From: Rhizobiales bacterium GAS188
GTDB taxonomy: Bacteria; Pseudomonadota; Alphaproteobacteria; Rhizobiales; Beijerinckiaceae
Direction: 5' to 3'
Length of the DNA: 64,000 nucleotides
NCBI GenBank assembly: GCA_900104855.1
Contig: FNSS01000001.1
Coordinates: forward strand, 4,774,001 to 4,838,000
Part shown: positions 6,970-16,498 of the stretch, in pieces
Layout of the letters: each line of letters starts with the position of its first letter
Position numbering within the stretch: position 1 is the stretch's first letter
Made by a program: the position numbers and the translations under genes
The notes under the pieces: model-generated
Databases searched by the model: none
What the model was told of the DNA's origin: nothing
What the model saw: the letters and a program-made list of their open reading frames with translations, nothing else

Positions 6970-9900
6970 ATGGCCACGTATACGATCACGTATAACGTTA
7001 CCGGTAACGAATGGGTCGATCTCAATTTGGTAAATGGCTTTGTCATTTATGACATAAACAATGTCTCTGATTTTGTCAATGAAACATTGAATTATGCTGG
7101 GCCAGTCATAGGGCCACTCATAACGCAAGCCTATGGGTATAATAATGTTTTCGATGGATCTCAATATTTATTAGGAAATGACGTATTTTACATTGCAAAT
7201 GTCCCATCTGGAGACATCGCTGTTGGGACAATCTCAGGTGGAGAATTCGACGTTACGGGAGGCGAAACGTCAGGCGTCACAGTCGAGGCAGGCGGCTCCC
7301 TGGTCATCTATACAGGATTAGATGTTTCCGCATTGATCAACAGCGGTGGGCAGGAGCGTGTACGTTCGGGGGGAATAGCAAATGGTGCCCAGATCACGAA
7401 CGGAGGCTACCAGGAGGTTCTTTTCGGCGGATCCGCAACAAGCGCGACGATCAGCAGCGGCGGACTACAACAGGTCTTTGGAACCGCGAGTGACACGATA
7501 GTGAACAGCGGTGGCCAACAACAGGTCGGGGTTGCTGGAAACGAAATAACGATCAGCACCATCGTCAACAGCGGAGGGTCGGAAATTGTTCTTTCAGGCG
7601 GAACGGCCAGTAGCACGACCCTCAAGGGTGGCGAACAGGACATCTACGGCTCGGCGATTGGCACCGACGTTAATAGCGGCGGTTTCATAGCTGTTTTTTC
7701 GGGCGGCACAGCCAGTAGCACGACAGTTAACAGCGGCGGCTTGTACAACTTCAGTGGCTATGCGCACAAAACGACAGTCAACAGCGGGGGCTTCGAAATT
7801 GACTATTCTGGCGCCATCGCCGATAGCACGATCGTGAACAGCGGCGGCATCGAGTACGTCCTTTCCGGCGCTACAGCCACCAGCACGACCGTCAATAGCG
7901 GCGGTTTGCTGGGGCTCCAGGGCGGAGCCCTAGCGAGCGGCTGGACAATCAGCTCCGGCGGCATCCTGGGAATCAAAGACGGCTACAATCTAAGCAACTA
8001 TCAGGTAAGCGACACGGTTCTAGAGGTGCGATCGGGCGGCATAGCGAGTGGCACAACGATCGACAGCGGTGGCGTAGAGTATGTCCAGAACAGTGGCACA
8101 GATATTAGCGCAATCGTAAACAGCGGCGGTTCTCAGTATCTTCAAGCATCACCGACCATATTCTTTAGCGGCGGCTCCGAGATTTTTGTGCCTGGGACAG
8201 GTGCTGAGACGGTCAGCGGCACGATTATCAACAGCGGCGGCAATGAGTATGTCTCCTCGGGGGGCATTGCAATCGGCACCAGCATTAACAGCGGCGGAAC
8301 TGCCACTGTTTACGACGGGGGCACACTCAGCGGCACGGTTGTCGACAACGGTACGCTGATTTTTAATTTGTCGGGGACAGATACCTTTGCTGGCACCCTG
8401 ACGGGTAGCGGGTCTCTTGTAGTGGAAGGTGGCGGCAAGCTTGTATTGAGCGGCGGCGACGCCTTCACAGGCCAGGTCACAATCAGTGGCGGAACTCTGG
8501 AATTGACCAGCGCGGGTGCTGCGGGCAGCGGGTCCATTGCCTTCGGCTCGGCGCCGCTCACCACGCTGAAGATCGACGGCACCACAATGCCGAAAAATGT
8601 GATCAGCGGATTTACTCCGGCCGATTCGATCGATCTTGCGAATGTGCCCTTCGACAGCACAAGCGGCGCTACGATTTTCGCAACCGCAAACGCGCCGCCG
8701 GCGAATTATGTGCTGCAAGTCGTTGAGGGCGGGCCACTTATTCAGGGCGGCAACACACACGACCTGCAGCTGGATTCGTCAAAGCCTTTCGGAGGAGGGT
8801 TCCAGCTCTCTGCCGATCCGTCAGGCAAGGGCACGGACATTACGGTCAGCTCCGGCGCGGTCACGAATTACTCAACATCCACAAACAATTCCCCTTATTC
8901 TGGTGTCTGTCAGATTTCTTACGTCAATGCAAACGGAGTCGAGGTTGACCTGGGAACTGGCTTCATAATCGGATCACAGACCATTCTCACCGCCGCGCAT
9001 GTAGTGAAACCGGCGGGCCAGGTCCTTAAGGACATGATAGTTAGGCCAGGCACCCCGCTCGCAGGTACGGGTCCCGCTTTTTTCGGAGATGCCGTGGCTA
9101 ATCCTATGTGGAATCCCAGATCCTCAACGGGAGAGACCCCCAGTGAGGCACAATATGACTTTGCAATCATCAATTGTCCAGGAGCAAACTTTTCACCGTC
9201 TAGCTGGTTTGGCCTCCTGCCAAATTATCCCGGCGGCACTGTGAACCTCACGGGATATCCTGGAGTTTTTTTGGAGCAAACCACACAATTCAACGACATC
9301 GGTACTGTCACGGCGGACCCCAATTACGCGCTACTGGATTACGGCCCGACGACCCCCGTGATAAGTTTCCCCGGTGATAGTGGTGGCCCCCTCTGGGTCT
9401 ATAATGGATCGACTGTATCGGCGGTTGGGATCGCCGTCACAGATGTCTGGGCCGTGCAGCTCACATCATCGAATTTGGATCTGATCCAAAAGTTGGGAAT
9501 ATCGTTCACTGATGTTGGACCAGGACAGACATTGAACGGAATAGTGATAGCAAATGGCAACACGCTCGAAGTCCTCGGCACGGCGATCGGCACCGTCGTC
9601 AACAGCGGCGGCACCGAGAACGTATACGGCACGGATACCGGCGCGACCGTCAACAACGGCGGGTTTCAGTACGTCTTGGCCGGCGGCACGGCGACCAATA
9701 CCCGTGTGGACGGCATACAAGTCGTGTCTGCGGGCGGCACCGCGATCAGCGCAACGCTCGGCGGCGGCGAGCAGGACGTCTATGGCACGGCGGGCAACAC
9801 CATTGTCGACAGCGGCGGCCTTGAGGACATCTTCTCCGGCGGCATCGCCAGCGCTACGACAATTAACGGCGGGACGATGGAACTGACCAGCGGTGGGTCT

Positions 9901-10716
9901 GCGGGGAGCGGGCCGATTACCTTCAAGGGTACCGGCGGTATGTTGAAGGTCGACGGCACCGCTATGCCGAACAACGTGATCAGTGGTTTCGCACTTGGCG
10001 ATACGATTGATCTTACCGGGGTGAGCTTCAGCAGTGGCGGCAGTGTGGCGCTCATATCCGGCAACGTGCTCCAAATCGTGGAGAACGGCCAGACTTACGA
10101 CTTGCAGCTCAACCCCCAGCAGAGTTTCAGGGGCGAGTCCTTCGATCTTTCTGCCGACAAGAGTGGTGGCACAAACGTGGTGCTGGATGCGCCCGAGAGG
10201 CCTACGCTGACAGTGCCGTCCTCTCTGACCGTCGCGGCAGGCGGCTCGATCGCGATGGGCATCAGCGTGACGCCCGTCGATTCCGACGATGCAGTGTTTG
10301 TCGGGATCACTGGTGTTCCGCGTTTCGAAACGATAACGGCGGGGGATGGTCATCTCGTCCGGAAACTGCCTGGGGGCACTTACATTTTCACCGCGGCGGA
10401 CGTCAACACAGCAGGCGGGTTGACATTGCATTCGAGTTACGGCGGAACCGGTCATCCGGTCAATAAACTGATTGTGGCGGCAGCCAACACGACCGCTGGC
10501 GAATTGGCTGCGACAATCCCGCCTAAGACCATTACAGTGACGGATCCACCGGCAACAATATCCCCTAGTTACCAAAGCCTCGCGCTATTGAACCAGTTCT
10601 CGGCGGCCGGGCTCCGTGAGCAGGATGGGATTCCCATCGTCGCGAGCAGTCGCACGGAAATCAACCCGGGCGCGGAGGCGTTCTTAACACAGCCTCATCA
10701 CGAGATGCCGGTTTAG
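6970..10716 (+). CDS. Strand-loop-strand repeat protein with trypsin-like protease domain
   Basis: 1248 residues; start fixed by GGAGCGG. Residues ~85-480 carry ~19-residue strand-loop-strand repeats (TTVNSGG...SGG) of the kind heptosylated by TibC/AAH enzymes. Residues ~510-640 and ~970-1075 are two copies of a beta module (GGTLELTS, KIDGT-MP-NVISGF, DSIDL). Between them, residues ~643-820 form an S1-type serine protease domain with TAAHVV (His677), YDFAII (Asp730) and GDSGGP (Ser804), so the triad is complete. A second repeat block (~857-965) and a C-terminal Ig-like domain (~1078-1195) follow. There is no signal peptide, no autotransporter barrel and no RTX nonapeptide. With an HlyB/HlyD pair directly downstream, secretion by a type I system is inferred. 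The first 300 bases are AT-richer than the rest. Confidence 0.88.
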   Translation: MATYTITYNVTGNEWVDLNLVNGFVIYDINNVSDFVNETLNYAGPVIGPLITQAYGYNNVFDGSQYLLGNDVFYIANVPSGDIAVGTISGGEFDVTGGETSGVTVEAGGSLVIYTGLDVSALINSGGQERVRSGGIANGAQITNGGYQEVLFGGSATSATISSGGLQQVFGTASDTIVNSGGQQQVGVAGNEITISTIVNSGGSEIVLSGGTASSTTLKGGEQDIYGSAIGTDVNSGGFIAVFSGGTASSTTVNSGGLYNFSGYAHKTTVNSGGFEIDYSGAIADSTIVNSGGIEYVLSGATATSTTVNSGGLLGLQGGALASGWTISSGGILGIKDGYNLSNYQVSDTVLEVRSGGIASGTTIDSGGVEYVQNSGTDISAIVNSGGSQYLQASPTIFFSGGSEIFVPGTGAETVSGTIINSGGNEYVSSGGIAIGTSINSGGTATVYDGGTLSGTVVDNGTLIFNLSGTDTFAGTLTGSGSLVVEGGGKLVLSGGDAFTGQVTISGGTLELTSAGAAGSGSIAFGSAPLTTLKIDGTTMPKNVISGFTPADSIDLANVPFDSTSGATIFATANAPPANYVLQVVEGGPLIQGGNTHDLQLDSSKPFGGGFQLSADPSGKGTDITVSSGAVTNYSTSTNNSPYSGVCQISYVNANGVEVDLGTGFIIGSQTILTAAHVVKPAGQVLKDMIVRPGTPLAGTGPAFFGDAVANPMWNPRSSTGETPSEAQYDFAIINCPGANFSPSSWFGLLPNYPGGTVNLTGYPGVFLEQTTQFNDIGTVTADPNYALLDYGPTTPVISFPGDSGGPLWVYNGSTVSAVGIAVTDVWAVQLTSSNLDLIQKLGISFTDVGPGQTLNGIVIANGNTLEVLGTAIGTVVNSGGTENVYGTDTGATVNNGGFQYVLAGGTATNTRVDGIQVVSAGGTAISATLGGGEQDVYGTAGNTIVDSGGLEDIFSGGIASATTINGGTMELTSGGSAGSGPITFKGTGGMLKVDGTAMPNNVISGFALGDTIDLTGVSFSSGGSVALISGNVLQIVENGQTYDLQLNPQQSFRGESFDLSADKSGGTNVVLDAPERPTLTVPSSLTVAAGGSIAMGISVTPVDSDDAVFVGITGVPRFETITAGDGHLVRKLPGGTYIFTAADVNTAGGLTLHSSYGGTGHPVNKLIVAAANTTAGELAATIPPKTITVTDPPATISPSYQSLALLNQFSAAGLREQDGIPIVASSRTEINPGAEAFLTQPHHEMPV

Positions 10717-10725
10717 GATCTCGCC

Positions 10726-12867
10726 ATGCCCCCAGATCCGGGTGAGCTGCCTGTCCCCGACCATGGCCTCGCCGCCCTGGTGATGCTGCTGCGCCTCAAC
10801 GGCATCGGTGCCGATCCCGAGCAGATCCGGCACCGCTTCGGCGGCGCGACGATCGGCGTTCCCGAGATGCTCCGCTGCGCAAAGGAGTTCGGGCTCAAGG
10901 CGCAAGCTCGCAAGACGAACTGGGCACGCCTGGGCCGCACGCCGCTCCCGGCCGTTGCGGCGCTCCGTGATGGCGGCTTCCTGATCCTCGGCAAGGTTGG
11001 TGACGATAGGGCCATCGTCCTGTCGCCATTCTCGCCGCGGCCCGCGCTGATGGCCCGGGACGAACTCGAATTGATCTGGGACGGCCGGCTCATCCTGTTG
11101 GCGCGGCGCGCCGCGCTGGTGGATCTCTCGCGTCGCTTCGACATCACGTGGTTCCTGGGCGCCATCCACAAATATCGCCGCCTGCTCGGCGAGGTCCTGG
11201 TCGCCTCGTTCTTCCTCCAACTTTTCGCGCTGGTCTCGCCGCTTTTTTTCCAGGTCGTTATCGACAAGGTGCTGGTGCATCGGACGCTCAGCACGCTCGA
11301 TGTGCTGGTTATCGGGCTCGTCGCCATCTCGATCTTCGAGACGATCCTCGGCATCATGCGGACCTATCTCTTCGCCCACACCACGAACCGCATCGACGTC
11401 GAGCTCGGCTCCCGGTTGTTTCGTCATCTGGTCGCTTTGCCGGTCGCCTACTTCCAGGCGAGACGTGTCGGGGACTCAGTGGCACGGGTCCGCGAGCTCG
11501 AGAACATCCGCAACTTCCTCACGAGCTCGGCGCTGACGCTGGTCATCGATTTGTTCTTCACCTTCGTATTCCTGGGCGTGATGTTCTTCTACTCGCCGTT
11601 GTTGACCTATGTGGTGCTGGGGGCCTTTCCCTTCTACATCGCAATCTCCGCGGGAGCGACGCCGCTGTTCCGCAAGCGGCTCGACGAGAAGTTCCAGCGC
11701 GGCGCCGAGAACCAGGCCTTTCTGGTCGAGAGCGTGACCGGCGTCGAGACGCTCAAGGCAATGGCGGTCGAGCCGCAGATGCAGCGCCGCTGGGAGGAAC
11801 AGCTTGCGGGCTATGTTGCCGCGAGCTTCCGGGTGCTCAGCCTCGGCAACACCGCGAGCCAGGTCGTGCAGCTCGTGAGCAAGCTGGTGACAGCCGGAGT
11901 TCTCTATTTTGGGGCAAGGCTCGTCATCGAGGGCAACCTCACCGTCGGAGAGCTTGTTGCGTTCAACATCCTGGCCAGCCGGGTGAGCGCGCCCGTGCTG
12001 CGGCTGGCGCAGATCTGGCAGGATTTCCATCAGGCGCGCCTGTCGGTGGCGCGGCTTGGGGACATTCTCAACACGCCGGCCGAACCGACCTACAATCCCG
12101 GCCGGGCGGCACTTCCGGAAATCCGCGGCGATATCCTGTTCGAGCACGTCACGTTCCGTTACCGGATCGACGGCCCGGAAGTGCTCCACGATGTCAGTTT
12201 CAGCGCGCAGGCTGGACAGATCGTCGGCATCGTCGGACCCTCGGGATCCGGCAAGAGCACGCTCGCCAAACTGATCGAGCGGCTCTATGTGCCGGAAAGC
12301 GGCCGGGTGCTCGTCGATGGCGTCGATCTCGCAATGGTCGATACCGCCTGGCTGCGCCGGCAGGTCGGCATGGTCCTGCAGGAGAACGTGCTGTTCAACC
12401 GCTCCGTGCGCGACAATATCGCGCTCGCAGACCCGGCGATGCCGATGGACCGTATCATTGGCTCGGCGTCGCTCGCCGGGGCACATGAGTTCATTCTCGA
12501 ACTGCCCGAAGGCTACGACACCATCGTCGGCGAGCGCGGCAGCAGTCTTTCGGGCGGCCAAAAGCAACGCATTGCGATCGCTCGCGCCCTGATCACCGAC
12601 CCGCGCATCCTCATCTTCGACGAGGCGACGAGCGCGCTCGATTACGAGAGCGAGCGGATCATCCAGGAGCATATGAAGGAGATCGCCATGCGGCGGACGG
12701 TCTTCATCATCGCCCACCGCCTTTCAACCGTGCGAAACACCGACCGCATCCTGACCATAGATCGAGGTCGGCTTGTCGAAGACGGCACCCATGACGAACT
12801 GATCAGGACGGGCGGCCGCTATGCGGCGCTTCACCGTCTGCAGGGCGGGCTCCATGAGGTCCGCTGA
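10726..12867 (+). CDS. Type I secretion ABC exporter, HlyB-like
   Basis: 713 residues. The N-terminal ~130 residues are a C39-like domain that lacks the catalytic cysteine (DHGLAALVMLLRLNG stands where peptidases have a Cys), as in HlyB, so it should bind rather than cleave its substrate. A six-helix membrane domain (~150-430) is followed by an ATPase domain with GPSGSGKST (504-512), LSGGQ (608-612), ILIFDEATSALD (Walker B Asp632, Glu633) and the H-loop IIAHRLST. It starts 9 bp after the repeat-protein gene and overlaps the adaptor gene, so the three form one operon. The repeat protein is its likely substrate. Confidence 0.92.
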   Translation: MPPDPGELPVPDHGLAALVMLLRLNGIGADPEQIRHRFGGATIGVPEMLRCAKEFGLKAQARKTNWARLGRTPLPAVAALRDGGFLILGKVGDDRAIVLSPFSPRPALMARDELELIWDGRLILLARRAALVDLSRRFDITWFLGAIHKYRRLLGEVLVASFFLQLFALVSPLFFQVVIDKVLVHRTLSTLDVLVIGLVAISIFETILGIMRTYLFAHTTNRIDVELGSRLFRHLVALPVAYFQARRVGDSVARVRELENIRNFLTSSALTLVIDLFFTFVFLGVMFFYSPLLTYVVLGAFPFYIAISAGATPLFRKRLDEKFQRGAENQAFLVESVTGVETLKAMAVEPQMQRRWEEQLAGYVAASFRVLSLGNTASQVVQLVSKLVTAGVLYFGARLVIEGNLTVGELVAFNILASRVSAPVLRLAQIWQDFHQARLSVARLGDILNTPAEPTYNPGRAALPEIRGDILFEHVTFRYRIDGPEVLHDVSFSAQAGQIVGIVGPSGSGKSTLAKLIERLYVPESGRVLVDGVDLAMVDTAWLRRQVGMVLQENVLFNRSVRDNIALADPAMPMDRIIGSASLAGAHEFILELPEGYDTIVGERGSSLSGGQKQRIAIARALITDPRILIFDEATSALDYESERIIQEHMKEIAMRRTVFIIAHRLSTVRNTDRILTIDRGRLVEDGTHDELIRTGGRYAALHRLQGGLHEVR

Positions 12868-14284
12868 CAATATCGTCGCGCTGCCACGCGCCCGCAATCG
12901 CCGGGATCGCGAAGAGCTAGCTTTCTTACCCGCAGCGCTCGAGATCATGGAGACGCCGCCCTCGCCATTGGGACGGTGGATCACAGTGACGATCGCTGGT
13001 GTTTTCTGCCTGGCATTGGCTTGGGCCTCCCTGGGCCGTATCGATATCGTCGCCTCCGCGCCGGGCAAGATCATCCCGAGTGACCGCACCAAGGTCGTGC
13101 AGCCCTTTGAGACCGGGGTGGTGCGGGCCATCCGCATCCGAGATGGACAGGCCGTCAAAGCCGGCGATGTTTTGATCGAACTCGACCCAACGATGAACGA
13201 AGCCGAACGTGATCATTTGCGGAGTGATCTCATCTCGGCGCGGCTGGACGCCGCACGCTTGCGAGCAGCGCTCTCGGATGGCAGCGATCCGCTTGCCCAT
13301 TTTCATCCGCCGGATGAGGCAAGCCCAGCGCTCATTTCGATGCAGCGGCAATTCTTGATCGACCAAACCTCTGAACACCATGCCAAACTGGCCTCACTTG
13401 ACCGTCAAAAGGCGCAGAAGGAGGCAGAGCGGGCCACGATTGCGGCAACCGTCGGCAAGTTCGAGCAGACTATTCCAGTCCTCCAGCAACGTGTCGACAT
13501 TCGTAAGACGCTCTTTGACCACAGCACCGGCTCAAAGGCGAACTACCTTGAAATGCTTCAGGCCCTCGTCGACCAGCAGCAGGATGTTATCATCCAGAAG
13601 AGCCGCGCCCGCGAGGCGGATGCAGCGTTAGCCGCAATCACGGAGACTCGCGCTCAGGCCGGATCGGAGTATCGACGCACATTGTCCGGCGAACTGGTCG
13701 AGGCCGAGCGGAAGATCGCAGGACTGTCTCAGGATCTGGTCAAGGCGGAGCAGCGAACCAAGTTCCAGCAGCTCATCGCGCCAGTCGACGGCGTCGTGCA
13801 GCAACTTGCGGTCCATACCGTCGGCGGCATCGTGACCCCGGCGCAGGCATTGCTCGTCGTTGTGCCGCGGGATAGTCATCTGGAGATCGAGGCAATGGTA
13901 TCGAACCGGGACATCGGCTTCGTGCATGCCGGACAAGACGCCGAGATCAAGATCGACACCTTCAATTTCACCAGGTACGGCCTGCTTCACGGCCAAGTGC
14001 TGAGCGTGTCACAGGACGCCATTACGCGCGACACGCCGCAGGATAAGGATAATGGCCGAGCGCAGAACGCAGAGAGCAGTACAAGCGAGCCAAAAGGGCA
14101 GGAGCTTGCTTATGCTGCGCGGGTCTCGTTGGATCGCACGCAGATGCAGGTGGAGAACAACTCCGTCAACATGTCGCCCGGCATGGCGGTCACGGTGGAG
14201 ATCAAGACGGGGTCACGCCGGGTCATCAGTTATCTGCTTTCACCGCTCTTGAGGTACAAGCAGGAGACCCTGCGCGAGAGATGA
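12854..14284 (+). CDS. Type I secretion membrane-fusion protein, HlyD-like
   Basis: 476 residues from the ATG at 12854, which overlaps the exporter's end by 14 bases (translational coupling). One N-terminal transmembrane helix (GRWITVTIAGVFCLALAWAS) is followed by a lipoyl-like half (KVVQPFETGVVRAIRIRDGQ), a long coiled coil (~100-300), the second lipoyl half (APVDGVVQQL) and a beta-barrel domain ending in the family hallmark SYLLSPLLRYKQETLRER. It bridges the inner-membrane exporter to an outer-membrane TolC-type channel, which is not encoded nearby and would be shared with other systems. Confidence 0.9.
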   Translation: MRSADNIVALPRARNRRDREELAFLPAALEIMETPPSPLGRWITVTIAGVFCLALAWASLGRIDIVASAPGKIIPSDRTKVVQPFETGVVRAIRIRDGQAVKAGDVLIELDPTMNEAERDHLRSDLISARLDAARLRAALSDGSDPLAHFHPPDEASPALISMQRQFLIDQTSEHHAKLASLDRQKAQKEAERATIAATVGKFEQTIPVLQQRVDIRKTLFDHSTGSKANYLEMLQALVDQQQDVIIQKSRAREADAALAAITETRAQAGSEYRRTLSGELVEAERKIAGLSQDLVKAEQRTKFQQLIAPVDGVVQQLAVHTVGGIVTPAQALLVVVPRDSHLEIEAMVSNRDIGFVHAGQDAEIKIDTFNFTRYGLLHGQVLSVSQDAITRDTPQDKDNGRAQNAESSTSEPKGQELAYAARVSLDRTQMQVENNSVNMSPGMAVTVEIKTGSRRVISYLLSPLLRYKQETLRER

Positions 14285-14408
14285 GCCATGTCTGGGCGAG
14301 GTCAAACGCGCGCCCATTGAAACAAAATTGATCGGCACGCGCGCCATTCAGAAGACGCAGAGCAGCATGGTGACCTCGCCGTAAGGCTTCGGAACTCTTG
14401 CTCCACAC

Positions 14409-15482
14409 ATGAATATGGGGCTCGGCAGCCTGTTGGCGGTATCGCTCGCCGATGCCCGCAAGAAGGCGGCGGAAGCGCGCACAATGGTCGACGCCAAGAT
14501 CGACCCGATCGCCGCGAAACGCCAGACCGCAAAAGTCCGGATACCGACTTTCGGCGAGGCTGCCGATCTACACATTGCCGCCAAGGAATCCGGCTGGCGC
14601 CACCCCAAGAGCGAACAACAATGGACCAATACGCTCAAGGTTGATGCCAAGGTGCTGCGCTCGATGCAGGTCGACGCGATCATGACCGAGGACGTGCTTC
14701 GCGTCCTCCGGCCGATCTGGCTGGTGAAGCAACAGACGGCGATGAGGGTGCGAGCCAGGATCGAGGCGGTGCTGGATTCCGCCCGCGCTCACGGGCACAT
14801 CCCGCTCGACAGGCCCAACCCGGCACGTTGGGCGGGGCATTTGGCGATGCTGCTCAGCAAGCCTGTGAAGTCCGCCGATCGGCATCATCCCGCGATGTCC
14901 TACGCCGACGTTCCGGCCTTCATGGGTCGACTGCGTGAGCGCGCCGGCCTTGCCTCGTTGGCAATGCAGTTCTTGGTCTTGACCGCCGCCCGGTCTGGTG
15001 AGGTGTTGGGCGCGCGCTGGGATGAGGTCGATATCAAGGCCAAGCTGTGGACGGTGCCAGGCGCCAGGATGAAGGGCCACCGCGAGCACCGCGTGCCCCT
15101 CGCTGATGCCGCTCTCGCCGTCCTCGAAGAGGCCGCGAAGGTGAGAGACCCGCGCTCCGACTTCGTGTTTCCGGGACAACGTAAGCGGCGGCCGTTGGGC
15201 GCTTCGACGCTCGGCTTGGTCCTTCGCGACATGGTCATCGCCGACGCGACACCGCACGGTTTTCGATCATCGTTCCGCAGCTGGTGCACGGACAAGACGT
15301 CGACGCCGCGCGAGATTGCCGAAGCGGCATTGGCTCATGCGGTCGGCGATGAGACGGAGCAGGCCTACAGCCGATCCGACGCCCTCGAAAGGCGGCGCAA
15401 GCTGATGGCGGCATGGGCGAGGTTCATCGACCCGAAGACGCCAAGCAACGTCGTTAAGCTGCCCAGGCGGGCGGCGTCATGA
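14409..15482 (+). CDS. P4-type tyrosine integrase, N-terminus truncated
   Basis: 357 residues. Catalytic residues are all visible: Arg195 (AARSGEVLG), His283 and Arg286 (PHGFRSSFRSW), His310 (LAHAVGD) and Tyr320 (AYSRSD). The usual N-terminal DUF4102 arm-binding domain starts about 60 residues earlier in relatives; here the protein begins with MNMGLGSLLAVSLADARKKA, normally internal, so the 5' end is lost or replaced. No tRNA or att repeat was recognised in the 124 bp upstream. Arm-site binding, and so mobility, is probably impaired. It marks the left side of an integrated element whose cargo extends at least to 20 kb. Confidence 0.85.
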   Translation: MNMGLGSLLAVSLADARKKAAEARTMVDAKIDPIAAKRQTAKVRIPTFGEAADLHIAAKESGWRHPKSEQQWTNTLKVDAKVLRSMQVDAIMTEDVLRVLRPIWLVKQQTAMRVRARIEAVLDSARAHGHIPLDRPNPARWAGHLAMLLSKPVKSADRHHPAMSYADVPAFMGRLRERAGLASLAMQFLVLTAARSGEVLGARWDEVDIKAKLWTVPGARMKGHREHRVPLADAALAVLEEAAKVRDPRSDFVFPGQRKRRPLGASTLGLVLRDMVIADATPHGFRSSFRSWCTDKTSTPREIAEAALAHAVGDETEQAYSRSDALERRRKLMAAWARFIDPKTPSNVVKLPRRAAS

Positions 15483-16000
15483 GCCGGCTGGATGGTGAGC
15501 TGGGCGAGGTTTCGCTTTCGGCCGCGCGCGTCATCGATGAGGTCGATCGCCTGGAATCGGCGCTATGGAAGCTCTTGGAGACGTTCACTCGCCGCCCTGA
15601 TACACAGGCCAGCAAGCGGCTCTTCGCCGCCACGGACGGGATCAGACGCTTGGCTCGCGAACAGCCTGCATCCGTCGACGTCATACTCGACATCGTGGCT
15701 TTCTTCGATCGCCTGTCGGACCTTTCGCGCGCTCGTGCCAAGAAAGGTACAGCGGGTCGAAGTCAAAAAACGGAGCAGAGCCGCAAGGTGATTGAGAAGC
15801 ACGCCTTGGCGAAATGGAACGGAAAGGCGGAGCGGCACCTTCGATGGAACGCGCACGCCACGGCGCCGGTGATCACGGAGTCGGTCAACGATGAGCTTGT
15901 GAAGCTCGGCCTAAATCAGCTTCAGGAAGAGACGATTTACAAAGCGTTGCGCAAGTTCTGCGCCTCGAAACCAGAAAGTTGCACGGCCGCGCGCTCGTAA
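15479..16000 (+). CDS. Hypothetical protein of integrase operon
   Basis: 173 residues, mostly helical and charged, beginning MSRLDGELGEVSLSAARVID. The start codon overlaps the integrase stop (ATGA), so the two are probably co-translated. The N-terminal 100 residues form long amphipathic helices, and the C-terminal part has a basic segment (HALAKWNGKAERHLRWNAHA). No catalytic motif, membrane segment or cysteine cluster. Its position directly after the integrase suggests an accessory role in the element, but no family is recognised. Confidence 0.6.
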   Translation: MSRLDGELGEVSLSAARVIDEVDRLESALWKLLETFTRRPDTQASKRLFAATDGIRRLAREQPASVDVILDIVAFFDRLSDLSRARAKKGTAGRSQKTEQSRKVIEKHALAKWNGKAERHLRWNAHATAPVITESVNDELVKLGLNQLQEETIYKALRKFCASKPESCTAARS

Positions 16001-16135
16001 AGTTATTTTCTGCATCTCCGCTTGCTCGTGCAAGCGATCTCGCCCGCCTCCCATTGCTCTGACGCTGTGACCCGGCCTTTGCTTGCGCGTGCGCTGGCTT
16101 GCGCAGCAACGACGCGGCCAAAGGGAGAGACCGAC

Positions 16136-16411
16136 ATGGCATTGGCGTTCCGCGAAAAGGAATGGGTGAAGGTGAGCGAAGCCTCCGAGGGTACAGGCAT
16201 CGGCCGCACGCTGCTCTACTGGTTCATGAAGAGCGGCAAGGTGAGGACGGCGACGGTCCGCAATATCCGTCTCCTCCATGTCCCGTCCCTGCTCGCCCTG
16301 ATCGAGCCGAAGGCGGAAGGCTACCAGCCTGTGCATCCGGCGCCCGCCTGGCCCAAGAACGATCACGGCCCACCGAAGCGGCCTGCCCTGGCCAGAGCAC
16401 GAAAGCAGTGA
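16136..16411 (+). CDS. AlpA/excisionase-like small DNA-binding protein
   Basis: 91 residues from ATG 16136 (AAGGGAGAGA ribosome site). WVKVSEASEGTGIGRTLLYW followed by FMKSGKVRTATVRNIRLL is a MerR-like winged-helix pattern as found in AlpA or Xis proteins: helix-turn-helix, a basic wing and an arginine-containing recognition strand. The C-terminal 35 residues are proline-rich and basic. In P4-type elements such proteins regulate the integrase or assist excision, which fits the integrase upstream and the ParB-like gene downstream. Confidence 0.6.
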   Translation: MALAFREKEWVKVSEASEGTGIGRTLLYWFMKSGKVRTATVRNIRLLHVPSLLALIEPKAEGYQPVHPAPAWPKNDHGPPKRPALARARKQ

Positions 16412-16498
16412 GCGCGGAGGCATCCTCCATGCCGCGAAGCTGAGACGCTCGGCCGATCGGCCCGCGCCCCAACACCAGCTCCTAGTGAGGGGCAACTC

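Noticed and set aside
9466-10575. 369-codon minus-strand frame opposite the repeat protein
   Set aside because: Antisense to clear strand-loop-strand repeats and beta modules; no ribosome site or domain.
6970-10716. Possible autotransporter (type V) classification of the repeat protein
   Set aside because: The last ~170 residues form an Ig-like domain and a short tail with no alternating hydrophobic strands or terminal aromatic residue expected of a barrel, and no signal peptide is present.
6970-10716. RTX-type calcium-binding repeats as the T1SS signal
   Set aside because: No GGxGxDxUx nonapeptide array is seen; glycine pairs all belong to the strand-loop-strand pattern.
11476-12717. Long minus-strand open frame (413 codons) opposite the ABC exporter
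   Set aside because: It is the antisense shadow of a gene with complete ABC motifs; the translated product is rich in His, Asp and Arg with no domain, as expected from GC-rich antisense frames.
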